Notes under the pieces: model-generated
Databases searched by the model: none
Told to the model about the DNA's origin: nothing
The model's input: the letters and a program-made list of their open reading frames with translations, nothing else
In this document: positions 48,383-56,242 of the stretch, piece after piece
Numbering within the stretch: position 1 is the stretch's first letter
Layout: each line of letters opens with the position of its first letter
Made by a program: the position numbers and the translations under genes
From: Burkholderia arboris
Lineage (GTDB): Bacteria; Pseudomonadota; Gammaproteobacteria; Burkholderiales; Burkholderiaceae
Reading direction: 5' to 3'
Length of the DNA stretch: 64,000 nucleotides
Assembly: GCF_902499125.1 (NCBI RefSeq)
Contig: NZ_CABVPX010000012.1
Span: 1 to 64,000, forward strand

Positions 48383-49498
48383 ATGACGAACGACGAAATT
48401 GCAGCTTGGGCAAAGGATCCGCGCCGCGTGGACACCATGCCCTTCGGGCTTTACGAACCCGCTTACCAAAAAGCGATCACCGGCGCCGCTCTCGTAGTGC
48501 GGGGTGTGCTCTACTTCCGCAACGGCTTCACCCCGGAGGTTCGGCAAACGCTAGTGCGCTGCTTCAAGCAGTACAGCGCGGCGATCGAGGAGTATCAGCA
48601 CGCACTCGAAGTGGCGAACGGCCAAACTCAGTCACAGTCCGGACCGCTATGCTGGTTCTACGCCGAGGGCGAAGAGCCGATCCCGTACGACAAGGCTCCG
48701 GGATTCGAACACCTTGCTGCAAGCGTTCCGGCTGACGAAACCCTTGCGGTTGCGATGACCAACGCCGAGCACAAACTCGCCACCGGGTTCTATGACTTCA
48801 CCGTGTTCGCGCTCAGCGAAAAGAAGGCAGCGCGAAGACGCGGGCTCGATGGCCTGGCCTTCACGGTACCGCGTGCATTTGTCACACACCGCCCCGGCGT
48901 ATTCGAAACGCTGTTTCGAGCGTTTGCCGAAGCATTACCGACGATCAGCGGCCACGGTGGGCTTGCCGTCAACGTACCGCCGATGGGCCGCCGGCCGAAT
49001 GAAGCCAGCGAATACTTCTACGCACGCCGCTTCGGTCCGGGCATCGACGTCGGCGATCCGATGCGCTCGAATGTCCGCAAGCTCTATACGAAAATCAAGA
49101 CGGTCGACTGGCTGAACGCGCTCGACGCCGAGTTGGTCGAGGCGGCCGGCGGCGCGTCGTCGCTTGCGCTCCCGCCAGACTGGTTCGGCCGTCATCCACT
49201 GGGTGACGGAGGCTCGATCATTCAGGCTGGCGTTGCACCGGAATCCGGCGTGTCCAATGGGCCCGGGGTCCCCGTCTCTCCTCCCGCAGCATATGTGCTG
49301 TTGAATCACGCGCTGCGGCGGATCGTTGTCGACACCCTCGATACCCTGCAGGACGGGACGCTCGACAGCACTGCTCCGATGCTCAACACCGCTGTAGCGA
49401 CCGAGGCGTGGCTCGGGCGATTCAACGTCCCGGACGATGAAATAAGCCACTACTGGTTCGAGCTGCGCAAGACGCCGACGTTGCCCGCATCTCCGTAG
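48383..49498 (+). CDS. type VI immunity protein, DUF3396 (TsiV) family
   Basis: A 371-aa cytosolic protein without a signal peptide. It has the DUF3396 features GALVVRGVLYFRNGF-like N-terminal strand (here AALVVRGVLYFRNGFTPEV), FTVPRAFV, HGGLAVNVPPMGRRPNEAS and PPDWFGRHPLGDGGSIIQAG. Relatives neutralise VRR-NUC (TseV) effectors in the cytosol, matching the nuclease just upstream. It starts 4 bases after the nuclease stop. It remains intact although the effector is broken, as expected for protection against kin. Confidence 0.87.
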   Translation: MTNDEIAAWAKDPRRVDTMPFGLYEPAYQKAITGAALVVRGVLYFRNGFTPEVRQTLVRCFKQYSAAIEEYQHALEVANGQTQSQSGPLCWFYAEGEEPIPYDKAPGFEHLAASVPADETLAVAMTNAEHKLATGFYDFTVFALSEKKAARRRGLDGLAFTVPRAFVTHRPGVFETLFRAFAEALPTISGHGGLAVNVPPMGRRPNEASEYFYARRFGPGIDVGDPMRSNVRKLYTKIKTVDWLNALDAELVEAAGGASSLALPPDWFGRHPLGDGGSIIQAGVAPESGVSNGPGVPVSPPAAYVLLNHALRRIVVDTLDTLQDGTLDSTAPMLNTAVATEAWLGRFNVPDDEISHYWFELRKTPTLPASP

Positions 49499-49783
49499 TG
49501 CCCCAACCGGGCCGGTCAATCCGCCTGTCGTCTTCGCGACGGCCGTCGCCCAAAGATCGTCGCATGGCCGGCGAGAAACGCGTCGGCCATCACCGATCGT
49601 CCCCATCGGACCGCGCAGGCACACAAATGACGGGCGGCATAGCCATGTGTGCCTGCTCGCGCGAGGAACGTGAAGCGCTTCCAGAACCAGCATCGTGTGC
49701 CGGCAGCCCAAGGTCCAGGCGATACTCGTTGTGCGCTTCGTCTTCGACATCGAGCGGATCGGCCGGCCATCTTCCGGAATCGT
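49499..49783. other. non-coding gap before tRNA-fMet
   Basis: About 285 bases with only short frames that do not look coding on either strand. No hairpin terminator and no copy of the tRNA-Arg 3' end are seen. Possibly decayed sequence at the right border of the accessory segment. Confidence 0.45.
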
Positions 49784-49812
49784 TTGACTCCTCGCATCAG
49801 CCCTAGTACACT
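49784..49812 (+). promoter_or_regulatory. promoter of initiator tRNA
   Basis: TTGACT (49784-49789), exactly 17 bases, then TACACT (49807-49812), a strong sigma70 promoter. Transcription would begin within a base or two of the tRNA 5' end. Confidence 0.8.
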
Positions 49813-49818
49813 TCGCGC

Positions 49819-49895
<77 letters not shown>

Positions 49896-49902
49896 AATGC
49901 CG

Positions 49903-49935
49903 AAGCCCGCTCTGCGAAAGCAAGCGGGCTTTTTG
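49903..49935 (+). terminator. terminator of initiator tRNA
   Basis: AAGCCCGCT (49903-49911) pairs with AGCGGGCTT (49923-49931), followed by TTT. Confidence 0.85.
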
Positions 49936-50113
49936 CTGTTCGGCGTTTCGCGAACGTTGTGCGCGCGTGCAGCCACGCACACGGCCGGCGATGCAATCAA
50001 GTCTTCACCCTGACCTGCGACACGCGACCGCACCGCCCCCATTCGCCGCAGACCTACACCGCACATTGCGTAGAATTCCGAACCTTCTTCAGTTCAGCAA
50101 ACGGACTTCTCCA

Positions 50114-50446
50114 ATGATTCGAACGATCGCGGCGCTCGCCGCGCTTTCAGTGATGGCCGGCACGGCAAACGCCGCCGATACCGGCACGGCCCCCGCCAAA
50201 CAGCGCTACGTCAGCCCAGGCATCGCCAACGTCACAGCCGCGGCAGCACCGCATCAGGCGCCCTCATCCTCCAACGCCCGCTGCCGTGAACTGGCCGCGG
50301 GCATCGACGCGGTAACGCACTCACCCGACCGTGGCCAGAAGATCGTGCGCGGAATGGGCCCGGACGGCAAACCGCGCAACGAACTGCGCGCCTACGACAA
50401 ACGGGCCGACCTGGAAGCCGAGCATCAGCGCCTCGGCTGCCAGTAA
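50114..50446 (+). CDS. secreted hypothetical protein
   Basis: A 110-aa precursor with a signal peptide ending GTANAAD (about residue 21). The mature part has a disordered Ala/Pro stretch, then a small helical region NARCRELAAGIDAV and ending YDKRADLEAEHQRLGCQ. The two Cys may form a disulfide. The C-terminal part resembles many short Burkholderia periplasmic proteins with a DxE-helix-Cys ending, but no family can be named. No ribosome site of note precedes ATG 50114. Confidence 0.75.
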   Translation: MIRTIAALAALSVMAGTANAADTGTAPAKQRYVSPGIANVTAAAAPHQAPSSSNARCRELAAGIDAVTHSPDRGQKIVRGMGPDGKPRNELRAYDKRADLEAEHQRLGCQ

Positions 50447-50503
50447 CGAATCACGAACAACGAACGCATCGCCACCCGGCCAGCTCACGCCGGCCATCGG
50501 CCT

Positions 50504-51244
50504 TTACGCGTTCGCACCGCCGTCGATCGTCAACCCGGTCCCGTTGATCGACCGCCCTTCCGGCCCGACGACGAACGCCACGAGCGCAGCCACGTCATCG
50601 GCCTTGCCGTACTGCGGAATCGCCATCCGCGAACGCTGCGCGCTCGCATGTTCGCCGTCCGCCGGATTCATGTCGGTATCCGTCGACCCCGGATGCACGA
50701 TGTTGACCGTGATGCCGCGCGAGCCGAGGTCGCGCGCGAGCCCTTGCGTCCAGCCGATCAACGCGGCCTTGCTCGCCGCATAGAGGCTGATCCCCGCATC
50801 GGGCACGCGCGTCGCGAGGCAACTGCCGGTCGACACGATGCGCCCGCCCTCCCCGAGATGCCGCGCCGCCGCCTGCGACGCGACGATCACCGCGCGCACG
50901 TTCACGTTCAGCGTCGCGTCGATATCGTCGAGCGTGAGGTCATCCAGCGCACTCCCCCGGAAAATCCCCGCGTTGTTGACGAGAATGTCGAGCCCGCCGA
51001 ACGTCTCCGCCGCGCGGTCGACCGCATTGCGCACGGCAACCGGATCTGCGCTGTCGGCCTGGATCGCGACGGCACGACGCCCCAGCGCCTCGATGCTCGC
51101 GACAACGGCCTGCGCCCGCTCGGCCGATTTTTCGTAGGTGATCGCAACGTCCGCACCATCGGCCGCCAGCCGTTTCGCGATCGCTGCGCCGATGCCGCGG
51201 CTGCCGCCCGTGATGAGTGCACGTTTGCCCTGAAGTCGGTTCAT
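50504..51244 (-). CDS. short-chain dehydrogenase/reductase (SDR family)
   Basis: A 246-aa NAD(P)-dependent oxidoreductase. The cofactor loop is TGGSRGIGAAIAKRLA, followed by ILVNNAGIF, then Ser in STGSCLAT and the catalytic YAASKAAL pair Tyr/Lys. VHPGSTDTDM ends the active site. The 3-oxoacyl-reductase-like pattern does not define the substrate. It diverges from a TetR regulator with a palindrome between them, so that regulator probably represses it. ATG 51244 was chosen over a start 18 bases upstream. Confidence 0.92.
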   Translation of the reverse strand: MNRLQGKRALITGGSRGIGAAIAKRLAADGADVAITYEKSAERAQAVVASIEALGRRAVAIQADSADPVAVRNAVDRAAETFGGLDILVNNAGIFRGSALDDLTLDDIDATLNVNVRAVIVASQAAARHLGEGGRIVSTGSCLATRVPDAGISLYAASKAALIGWTQGLARDLGSRGITVNIVHPGSTDTDMNPADGEHASAQRSRMAIPQYGKADDVAALVAFVVGPEGRSINGTGLTIDGGANA

Positions 51245-51321
51245 GTCGGTTCCTTTCCTCATTTATGTAACGACCAACACAGAATGTGGCAAGTTGCGCC
51301 GCACAGTCAATTGATTTATTT

Positions 51322-51333
51322 TATCGATCGATA
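51322..51333. promoter_or_regulatory. palindromic operator between the SDR and TetR genes
   Basis: TATCGATCGATA is a perfect 12-bp palindrome in the AT-rich middle of the divergent intergenic region, 27 bases before the tetR start. Such sites usually bind TetR dimers; binding is inferred. Confidence 0.55.
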
Positions 51334-51359
51334 CAGATATCGACGATGGGACGGATGCA

Positions 51360-51983
51360 ATGGCTGAACGAGGCCGACCGAGGAGCTTCGACAAGGAAGC
51401 GGCGCTGGATCGCGCGATGGAGGTGTTCTGGCGCCTCGGCTACGAGGGTGCGTCGATGACGGACCTAACGGCCGCGATGGGCATCGCGTCGCCAAGCCTG
51501 TATGCGGCATTCGGAAGCAAGGAGACATTGTTCCGGCAGGCGCTCGATCGCTACGGCGCCACGGAAGGACGGGAAATCTGGGAGGGTGTCGAACGCGCGG
51601 GCAACGCGCACGACGCGATGCAAAACTACCTGATGAATACCGCACGCGTATTCACGCGGCGCTCGAAACCGGCCGGCTGCCTGGTCGTGCTGTCGGCGCT
51701 GCATCCGGCCGAACGCTCCGATACGGTCCGGCAAACGCTGATCGCGATGCGCGAGGGTACGGTGGAGGCGCTGCGGGAGCGCCTCCGGCAAGGCGTCGCA
51801 ACCGGCGAGATCTCGGTACACGCGAACCTCGACGCGATTGCCCGCTACTACGTGACGGTTCAGCAGGGCATGTCGATCCAGGCGCGCGACGGCGCGAGCC
51901 GCCGCGATCTGGAGGCCGTCGCACAGGCCGCGCTGGCCGCATGGCCGGCGCTCGTCGGTGCGAGCAGCACGGGCGGCGCGTAG
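51360..51983 (+). CDS. TetR family transcriptional regulator
   Basis: A 207-aa regulator. The helix-turn-helix spans residues 8-55 (RSFDKEAALDRAMEVFWRLGYEG, split by the turn, then SPSLYAAFGSKETLF). A C-terminal domain of the AefR/YxaF-like type has KPAGCLVVLSAL. The Cys in this loop is common in regulators that sense electrophiles. It is divergent from the SDR gene and probably autoregulated through the palindrome at 51322-51333. Confidence 0.92.
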   Translation: MAERGRPRSFDKEAALDRAMEVFWRLGYEGASMTDLTAAMGIASPSLYAAFGSKETLFRQALDRYGATEGREIWEGVERAGNAHDAMQNYLMNTARVFTRRSKPAGCLVVLSALHPAERSDTVRQTLIAMREGTVEALRERLRQGVATGEISVHANLDAIARYYVTVQQGMSIQARDGASRRDLEAVAQAALAAWPALVGASSTGGA

Positions 51984-52019
51984 CGGCAGGACCCCGCCGC
52001 GCGCGACCGCACCGGCGGG

Positions 52020-52520
52020 TTACTGCTTCGCCGCGTGCTGCACGTCCTTCGACGCATGCCACACGCGATAGCGCACCTCGAAGCCGTCCGGTACATAGAC
52101 GACGAGCGGCAGGCGGCTGTTGTAGCGCAGCAGCTGGCCGTCACCGCGCACCTGCACGAAGCGTTGCTGCGGCGCCTGGCCCGGGCACGCCATCAGCGTC
52201 GAGGCCGGGCCCTTCACGTCGGTGAGCTGGTAGTACGTATAACCCCAGCCCTTCACGTCCTCTGCGCTCAGCTCGCCGCCGAACCACTGCTGGTTGCAGT
52301 CGGTCTGCAGCGTCTTGCCGATCATCAGCTCGACGCGGGCATCGCCCTCGTTCTCGAGCGCGGGCAGCCCGATCACGACGCGCTGCTGGCCGGCCGCTGC
52401 CTGCGGAAACATCTTGATCGACTCGGCCGGCACGGCGGGCGCCGATGCGGGGCCCGCCACGCACGCGGCGGCAGTCGTTACGCAGAAAGCGGCCAGTGCG
52501 GCCCGGATCGCGAATTTCAT
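52020..52520 (-). CDS. eco: ecotin, periplasmic serine protease inhibitor
   Basis: A 166-aa precursor with an Ala-rich signal peptide of about 26 residues. The mature protein matches ecotin along its length: IKMFPQAAAGQQRVVIGLP, LMIGKTLQTDCNQQWFGGEL, GWGYTYYQL, and the reactive loop STLMACPG. The end is LRYNSRLPLVVYVPDGFEV, RYRVWHA. Cys75 and Cys112 form the loop disulfide. By alignment with E. coli (Met84-Met85) the P1 residue here is Leu109 with P1' Met110. It inhibits trypsin-, chymotrypsin- and elastase-like enzymes, including host neutrophil elastase. Confidence 0.95.
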   Translation of the reverse strand: MKFAIRAALAAFCVTTAAACVAGPASAPAVPAESIKMFPQAAAGQQRVVIGLPALENEGDARVELMIGKTLQTDCNQQWFGGELSAEDVKGWGYTYYQLTDVKGPASTLMACPGQAPQQRFVQVRGDGQLLRYNSRLPLVVYVPDGFEVRYRVWHASKDVQHAAKQ

Positions 52521-52663
52521 CGATGTGCTCCTGAAAAACAAATGAGCCCCGGATGCTAACACTTTCGCATCAGGACCTTACGGAGCTGTAATTTGCAGAC
52601 ACAATTGCAAACAGTCGCCGGTTCCCGTGCGCGGTACTTATACGGCAACCAACGGAGAACATC

Positions 52664-52978
52664 ATGCTGAAGCTCATTGCTGCCGCCGGCGTCGCCACCC
52701 TGCTGGCCGGCTGCGTCGTCGCCCCGGACGCCGGATACGGCTACGGGCAGCCCTACTATTCCGATCCCGGCTACGCGTACGCGCCGTCCCCCGTGTACGG
52801 CACGGTCAACATCTGGGGCGGTGGCGGCGGACGCGACTGGGATCGCGGCCGGCGCGACTACCACCGCTGGGACGGCGATCGCGGCAACCGCGGCAATGGC
52901 TGGGGGCGCGGCGGACGCCGCGGCGACTGGAACGATGGCGGTGGGCGCGGTGACGGCGGTGGCGGCCATCGCCACTGA
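52664..52978 (+). CDS. Gly/Tyr/Arg-rich lipoprotein
   Basis: A 104-aa precursor with a signal peptide and lipobox TLLAGC (Cys17). A Tyr/Pro-rich stretch (YGYGQPYYSDPGYAYAPSP) is followed by a Gly/Arg/Asp-rich low-complexity tail ending GGGGHRH. The tail is probably disordered and, as an acylated protein, faces the periplasm or surface. ATG 52664 follows ACGGAGA. No family beyond this general type can be named. A terminator lies about 90 bases downstream. Confidence 0.8.
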   Translation: MLKLIAAAGVATLLAGCVVAPDAGYGYGQPYYSDPGYAYAPSPVYGTVNIWGGGGGRDWDRGRRDYHRWDGDRGNRGNGWGRGGRRGDWNDGGGRGDGGGGHRH

Positions 52979-53065
52979 CGCGCAATTGCAACCGTTTGTA
53001 TCCGCGTGCGGCCCGCCGATGGCCGGTCGCGCGTCACGCAGCCGAACCGGTGGCCGCGCAAAAGC

Positions 53066-53095
53066 AAAGGCCCTCGCATGAAGCGAGGGCCTTTT
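53066..53095. terminator. bidirectional terminator
   Basis: A perfect 12-bp stem AAAGGCCCTCGC/GCGAGGGCCTTT with loop ATGAA, lying between the Gly-rich lipoprotein and the converging glycine-zipper protein. Confidence 0.87.
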
Positions 53096-53174
53096 GTCGT
53101 CCGGTCCGGCGAATGACCATCGGCGGGTGCCGGCCTGCCGGCGCCCTGCCCGTCCAGGCGTCGTGTGCGCCGGC

Positions 53175-53537
53175 TTACCAGCCGGCCGGCTGCGCGTAGC
53201 CGCCCTGCACCGGCGCGCCGCACACGTATGCACGCTGGTAGCGGTCGTAGCAATAGTTCGGGCCGTCGTCCTGGTACTGCGCCTGCTGATACGTCGGATA
53301 CGCAGGCTGCTGGTACGCAGGCGCCTGGTAATACGTCGGCGGCTGATAGGCCGGTGCCTGGTACACGGGCGCCTGATACGCGACGGGCGGATTCATCGCG
53401 GACGTCACGATCGCGCCCAGCACCGCGCCGCCGATCAATGCGCCGATGACGGCGCCGCCGTCGCGGCCATGCGCGGACGCCGGGCCCGCCACGGCGAGCG
53501 AACCGGCGAGGACACACACTGCGGCAATCTTTTTCAT
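53175..53537 (-). CDS. secreted glycine-zipper protein with Tyr-Gln-Ala-Pro repeats
   Basis: A 120-aa precursor. The signal peptide ends GPASAHG (about residue 23). A glycine-zipper helix GAVIGALIGGAVLGAIV follows. Next is a low-complexity region of about seven YQ(A/P)P-type repeats (residues 50-90), and a compact end with NYCYDRYQRAYVCGAP (possible disulfide). Glycine zippers insert into or span membranes as oligomers. The repeats may bind peptidoglycan or envelope partners, which is inference. ATG 53537 gives MKKIAAVCVLAG. Confidence 0.8.
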   Translation of the reverse strand: MKKIAAVCVLAGSLAVAGPASAHGRDGGAVIGALIGGAVLGAIVTSAMNPPVAYQAPVYQAPAYQPPTYYQAPAYQQPAYPTYQQAQYQDDGPNYCYDRYQRAYVCGAPVQGGYAQPAGW

Positions 53538-53693
53538 GATGGACTCCCACGCGAAGTGGTACTGGATGCGATGCATTGTGGCGGTGCGCGGCCGTAATAG
53601 ATGCAGCAAGTGGTAACGCGCGATTACCGTTATCGCGCACACCGAAACGCGTCATCCCCGTGCTACGATTTTCGGCATACAGGAGACGCCTTC

Positions 53694-54074
53694 ATGCAGC
53701 CCGAAACCGCCCGCCGTTTCGATACCGAATTCGCCCCGCGCATCGCACAGGCGATCGCCGCCTACTTCGCCGAGCACGTGCTGACCGACGTCGTCCCGTA
53801 CGGCGGTCACGGGCATCCGACGCGCGTGCAGATCCGCAGCGCGCCGCACGAGCATGTGAGCGGCTTCGAGCATCCGCTGAACCTCGAGCTGACCTGGGAC
53901 ACCGACGAGATCGAGCGGCTGATGGAACCGGACGGCCCGCAGCGCTTCGAGCACTACCTGGCCGCGCTGCCGAGAAAGCTCGGCGCATGGCAGGGCGCAC
54001 GCGAGATCGATCTCGCGTCGCGCACGCAGGCCGACCCGCTCGTGCGGCTCGGCGGTCTCGACTTCGAAGGCTGA
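53694..54074 (+). CDS. DUF5594-like hypothetical protein
   Basis: A 126-aa soluble protein beginning MQPETARRFDTEFAPRIAQA, with LTDVVPYGGHGHPTRVQIRS and FEHPLNLELTWDTDEIERLM. It probably belongs to the DUF5594 family found mainly in Burkholderia; the assignment is from memory and moderate. No function is known. ATG 53694 follows AGGAGAC. It has no signal peptide or membrane helix. Confidence 0.7.
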   Translation: MQPETARRFDTEFAPRIAQAIAAYFAEHVLTDVVPYGGHGHPTRVQIRSAPHEHVSGFEHPLNLELTWDTDEIERLMEPDGPQRFEHYLAALPRKLGAWQGAREIDLASRTQADPLVRLGGLDFEG

Positions 54075-54259
54075 TTGCGCACGCCGGCCTGCAGCCGCAC
54101 GTGCCGGCGTCGCGTCACGCAGCCCGGTGATACACTCGACCGGCCCCGTCCCGGTGCCGCTGCGCCGGCCGGGCCGTTCATCGCCGCCTCCACCCTTCCG
54201 CATGGTTGCGCACGCAACCGGCAACCGGGCGCGCGGACAACCACGCTCTCGCTCCCGTC

Positions 54260-55627
54260 ATGAACGCCGATACCGGCCTGCCGCTTCCGCAACGCTACTG
54301 GGCGATCGTCTGCGTCGCCCTGGGCATCACGCTCGCCGTCCTCGACGGCGCCATCGCGAACGTCGCGCTGCCGACCATCGCGCGCGACCTGCATGCCTCC
54401 GACGCCTCATCGATCTGGATCGTCAACGCGTACCAGCTCGCGGTCACGATCACGCTGCTGCCGCTCGCGTCGCTCGGCGAGCGCATCGGCTATCGCCGCA
54501 TCTACATCGCCGGGCTCGCGCTCTTCACCGCGGCCTCGCTCGGCTGCGCGCTCGCCGGCTCGCTGCCGATGCTGGCCGTGATGCGCGTGATCCAGGGGTT
54601 CGGCGCGGCCGGCATCATGAGCGTCAACGCGGCGCTCGTGCGAATGATCTACCCGTCGTCGATGCTCGGGCGCGGGCTGTCGATCAATGCGATGGTCGTT
54701 GCGTTGTCGTCGGCGATCGGGCCGACGGTCGCGTCCGCGATCCTGTCGTTCGCGTCGTGGCCGTGGCTGTTCGCGGTCAATGTCCCCATCGGCATCGCCG
54801 CGGTACTCGGTAGCCTGCGCGCGCTGCCGGCCAACCCGCTGCACGACGCGCCGTACGACTTCCTGAGCGCGCTGATGAACGCATGCGTGTTCGGCCTGCT
54901 GATCACGGCCGTCGACGGGCTCGGGCACGGCGAAGGTCACGCGTACGTCGCGGCCGAGCTGGCCGTTGCGTTCGTCGTCGGCTACTTCTTCGTGAAGCGC
55001 CAGCTGTCGCAACCGGCGCCGCTCCTGCCGGTCGACCTGATGCGCATCCCGATGTTCGCGCTGTCGATCTACACGTCGATGGCGTCGTTCACGTCGCAGA
55101 TGCTCGCGTTCGTCGCCCTGCCGTTCTGGCTGCAGAACTCGCTCGGCTTCTCGCAGGTCGACACGGGTCTCTACATGACACCGTGGCCGCTCGTGATCGT
55201 GTTCGCGGCACCGCTCGCGGGTGTGCTGTCGGATCGCTATTCGGCCGGTATCCTCGGCGGCATCGGGCTCGCGCTGTTCGCGGCCGGATTGCTGTCGCTC
55301 GCGACGATCGGTGCGCATCCGGGCACCGTCGACATCGTGTGGCGGATGGCGCTGTGCGGCGCGGGCTTCGGGCTGTTCCAGTCGCCGAACAACCGCGCAA
55401 TGCTGTCGTCGGCGCCGCGCGAGCGAAGCGGCGGAGCGGGCGGCATGCTGAGCACCGCGCGCCTGTCGGGCCAGACGCTCGGCGCCGCGCTGGTCGCGCT
55501 GATTTTCGGGCTCTCGCCCGATCGCGGTCCGACGATCGCGCTCTATGTCGCCACGGCGTTCGCGGCAGTGGCGGCCGTCGTCAGCATGCTGCGCATCACG
55601 TCGCCACGGCCGGACACGGCGACCTGA
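54260..55627 (+). CDS. MFS multidrug efflux transporter, DHA2 family (14 helices)
   Basis: A 455-aa inner-membrane protein. It shows motif D1 LDGAIANVALPTIARDL, motif A LGERIGYRRIY, motif C-like GPTVASAILSFASWPWLF, and about 14 hydrophobic segments. It belongs to the EmrB/QacA drug:proton antiporters and probably exports toxic organic compounds. No EmrA-type partner is encoded beside it. ATG 54260 gives MNADTGLPLPQRYWA. It converges with the AAA ATPase gene. Confidence 0.9.
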   Translation: MNADTGLPLPQRYWAIVCVALGITLAVLDGAIANVALPTIARDLHASDASSIWIVNAYQLAVTITLLPLASLGERIGYRRIYIAGLALFTAASLGCALAGSLPMLAVMRVIQGFGAAGIMSVNAALVRMIYPSSMLGRGLSINAMVVALSSAIGPTVASAILSFASWPWLFAVNVPIGIAAVLGSLRALPANPLHDAPYDFLSALMNACVFGLLITAVDGLGHGEGHAYVAAELAVAFVVGYFFVKRQLSQPAPLLPVDLMRIPMFALSIYTSMASFTSQMLAFVALPFWLQNSLGFSQVDTGLYMTPWPLVIVFAAPLAGVLSDRYSAGILGGIGLALFAAGLLSLATIGAHPGTVDIVWRMALCGAGFGLFQSPNNRAMLSSAPRERSGGAGGMLSTARLSGQTLGAALVALIFGLSPDRGPTIALYVATAFAAVAAVVSMLRITSPRPDTAT

Positions 55628-55648
55628 CACCGCCTCGCGCCGCTCGCG

Positions 55649-56242
55649 TCATGCGGCGTCGAGCGCGTCCATCACGAAGCGCACGCGCGCCTTCACGCTC
55701 GCGCGCGGCAATTCGATCAGCCGGTAGCCGTACGACGTGTAGCAATCGACCATCGCGTCATAGGTACGCTCGGCTTCCGCGAAATCCTGCCGGCGCTCGG
55801 TGTCCTGCGCATAGATCTCGGGCCACGGCGGCGCGATGAACACGCGCCGGTGATAGCGGAAGCGGCGGGCCGCGGCCTCCGCATGCGCGGGTACCGCCAA
55901 ACCTGTCAGCCGCAGGTAGCCAACCACGTCCGGCACGCCACGATCGAAGAACACGGGCCCGCGCGCCTGCCGCGCGAGATGGTACGAGCGCATTTCCCAG
56001 CTCAGCATCAGCTCGGCGAACGCGGCCGGGTCGCGCCACGGCAGCGCAAGGCCGTCGACGGCCATCTGGTCGCGGATCACACCGCGCCCGGCCTCCTGCG
56101 AGCGCGCGAATCCGGCGCGCTCGAGCGCATCGAGCAACGTGCTCTTGCCCGAACCCGGGCCGCCCGTCACGACGAAGAAGCGGCCGGTTGCTTCGTCGTC
56201 CGCTTCCTCGTCGGCACCCGCGCCCGGCGTGACGTCACGCAT
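55649..56242 (-). CDS. AAA family ATPase / nucleotide kinase-like protein (AAA_28)
   Basis: A 197-aa P-loop protein. It has Walker A FFVVTGGPGSGKSTLLDAL near residue 20, a DRGVPDVVGYLRL segment like that of small-molecule kinases, and a YHRRVFIAPPWPEIYAQD lid. NTPase/kinase proteins of this group (AAA_28) phosphorylate or sense unknown small molecules. The start ATG 56242 lies inside the last codons of otsA (8-base overlap), so the two are translationally coupled. The function is probably linked to sugar or trehalose metabolism only by this context. Confidence 0.82.
   Translation of the reverse strand: MRDVTPGAGADEEADDEATGRFFVVTGGPGSGKSTLLDALERAGFARSQEAGRGVIRDQMAVDGLALPWRDPAAFAELMLSWEMRSYHLARQARGPVFFDRGVPDVVGYLRLTGLAVPAHAEAAARRFRYHRRVFIAPPWPEIYAQDTERRQDFAEAERTYDAMVDCYTSYGYRLIELPRASVKARVRFVMDALDAA

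Noticed and set aside
49499..49806. A 102-codon plus-strand frame after the immunity gene
   Set aside because: Ser/Arg-rich, no ribosome site, overlaps frames of equal quality on the other strand, and resembles no protein I know.
46716..49818. Integrase-type island with direct repeats of the tRNA-Arg 3' end
   Set aside because: I looked for a copy of the tRNA 3' sequence near the right border and for an integrase frame and found neither.
53250..53400. CRISPR-like array
   Set aside because: The repetition is the in-frame coding of Tyr-Gln-Ala-Pro repeats, with no regular spacers.
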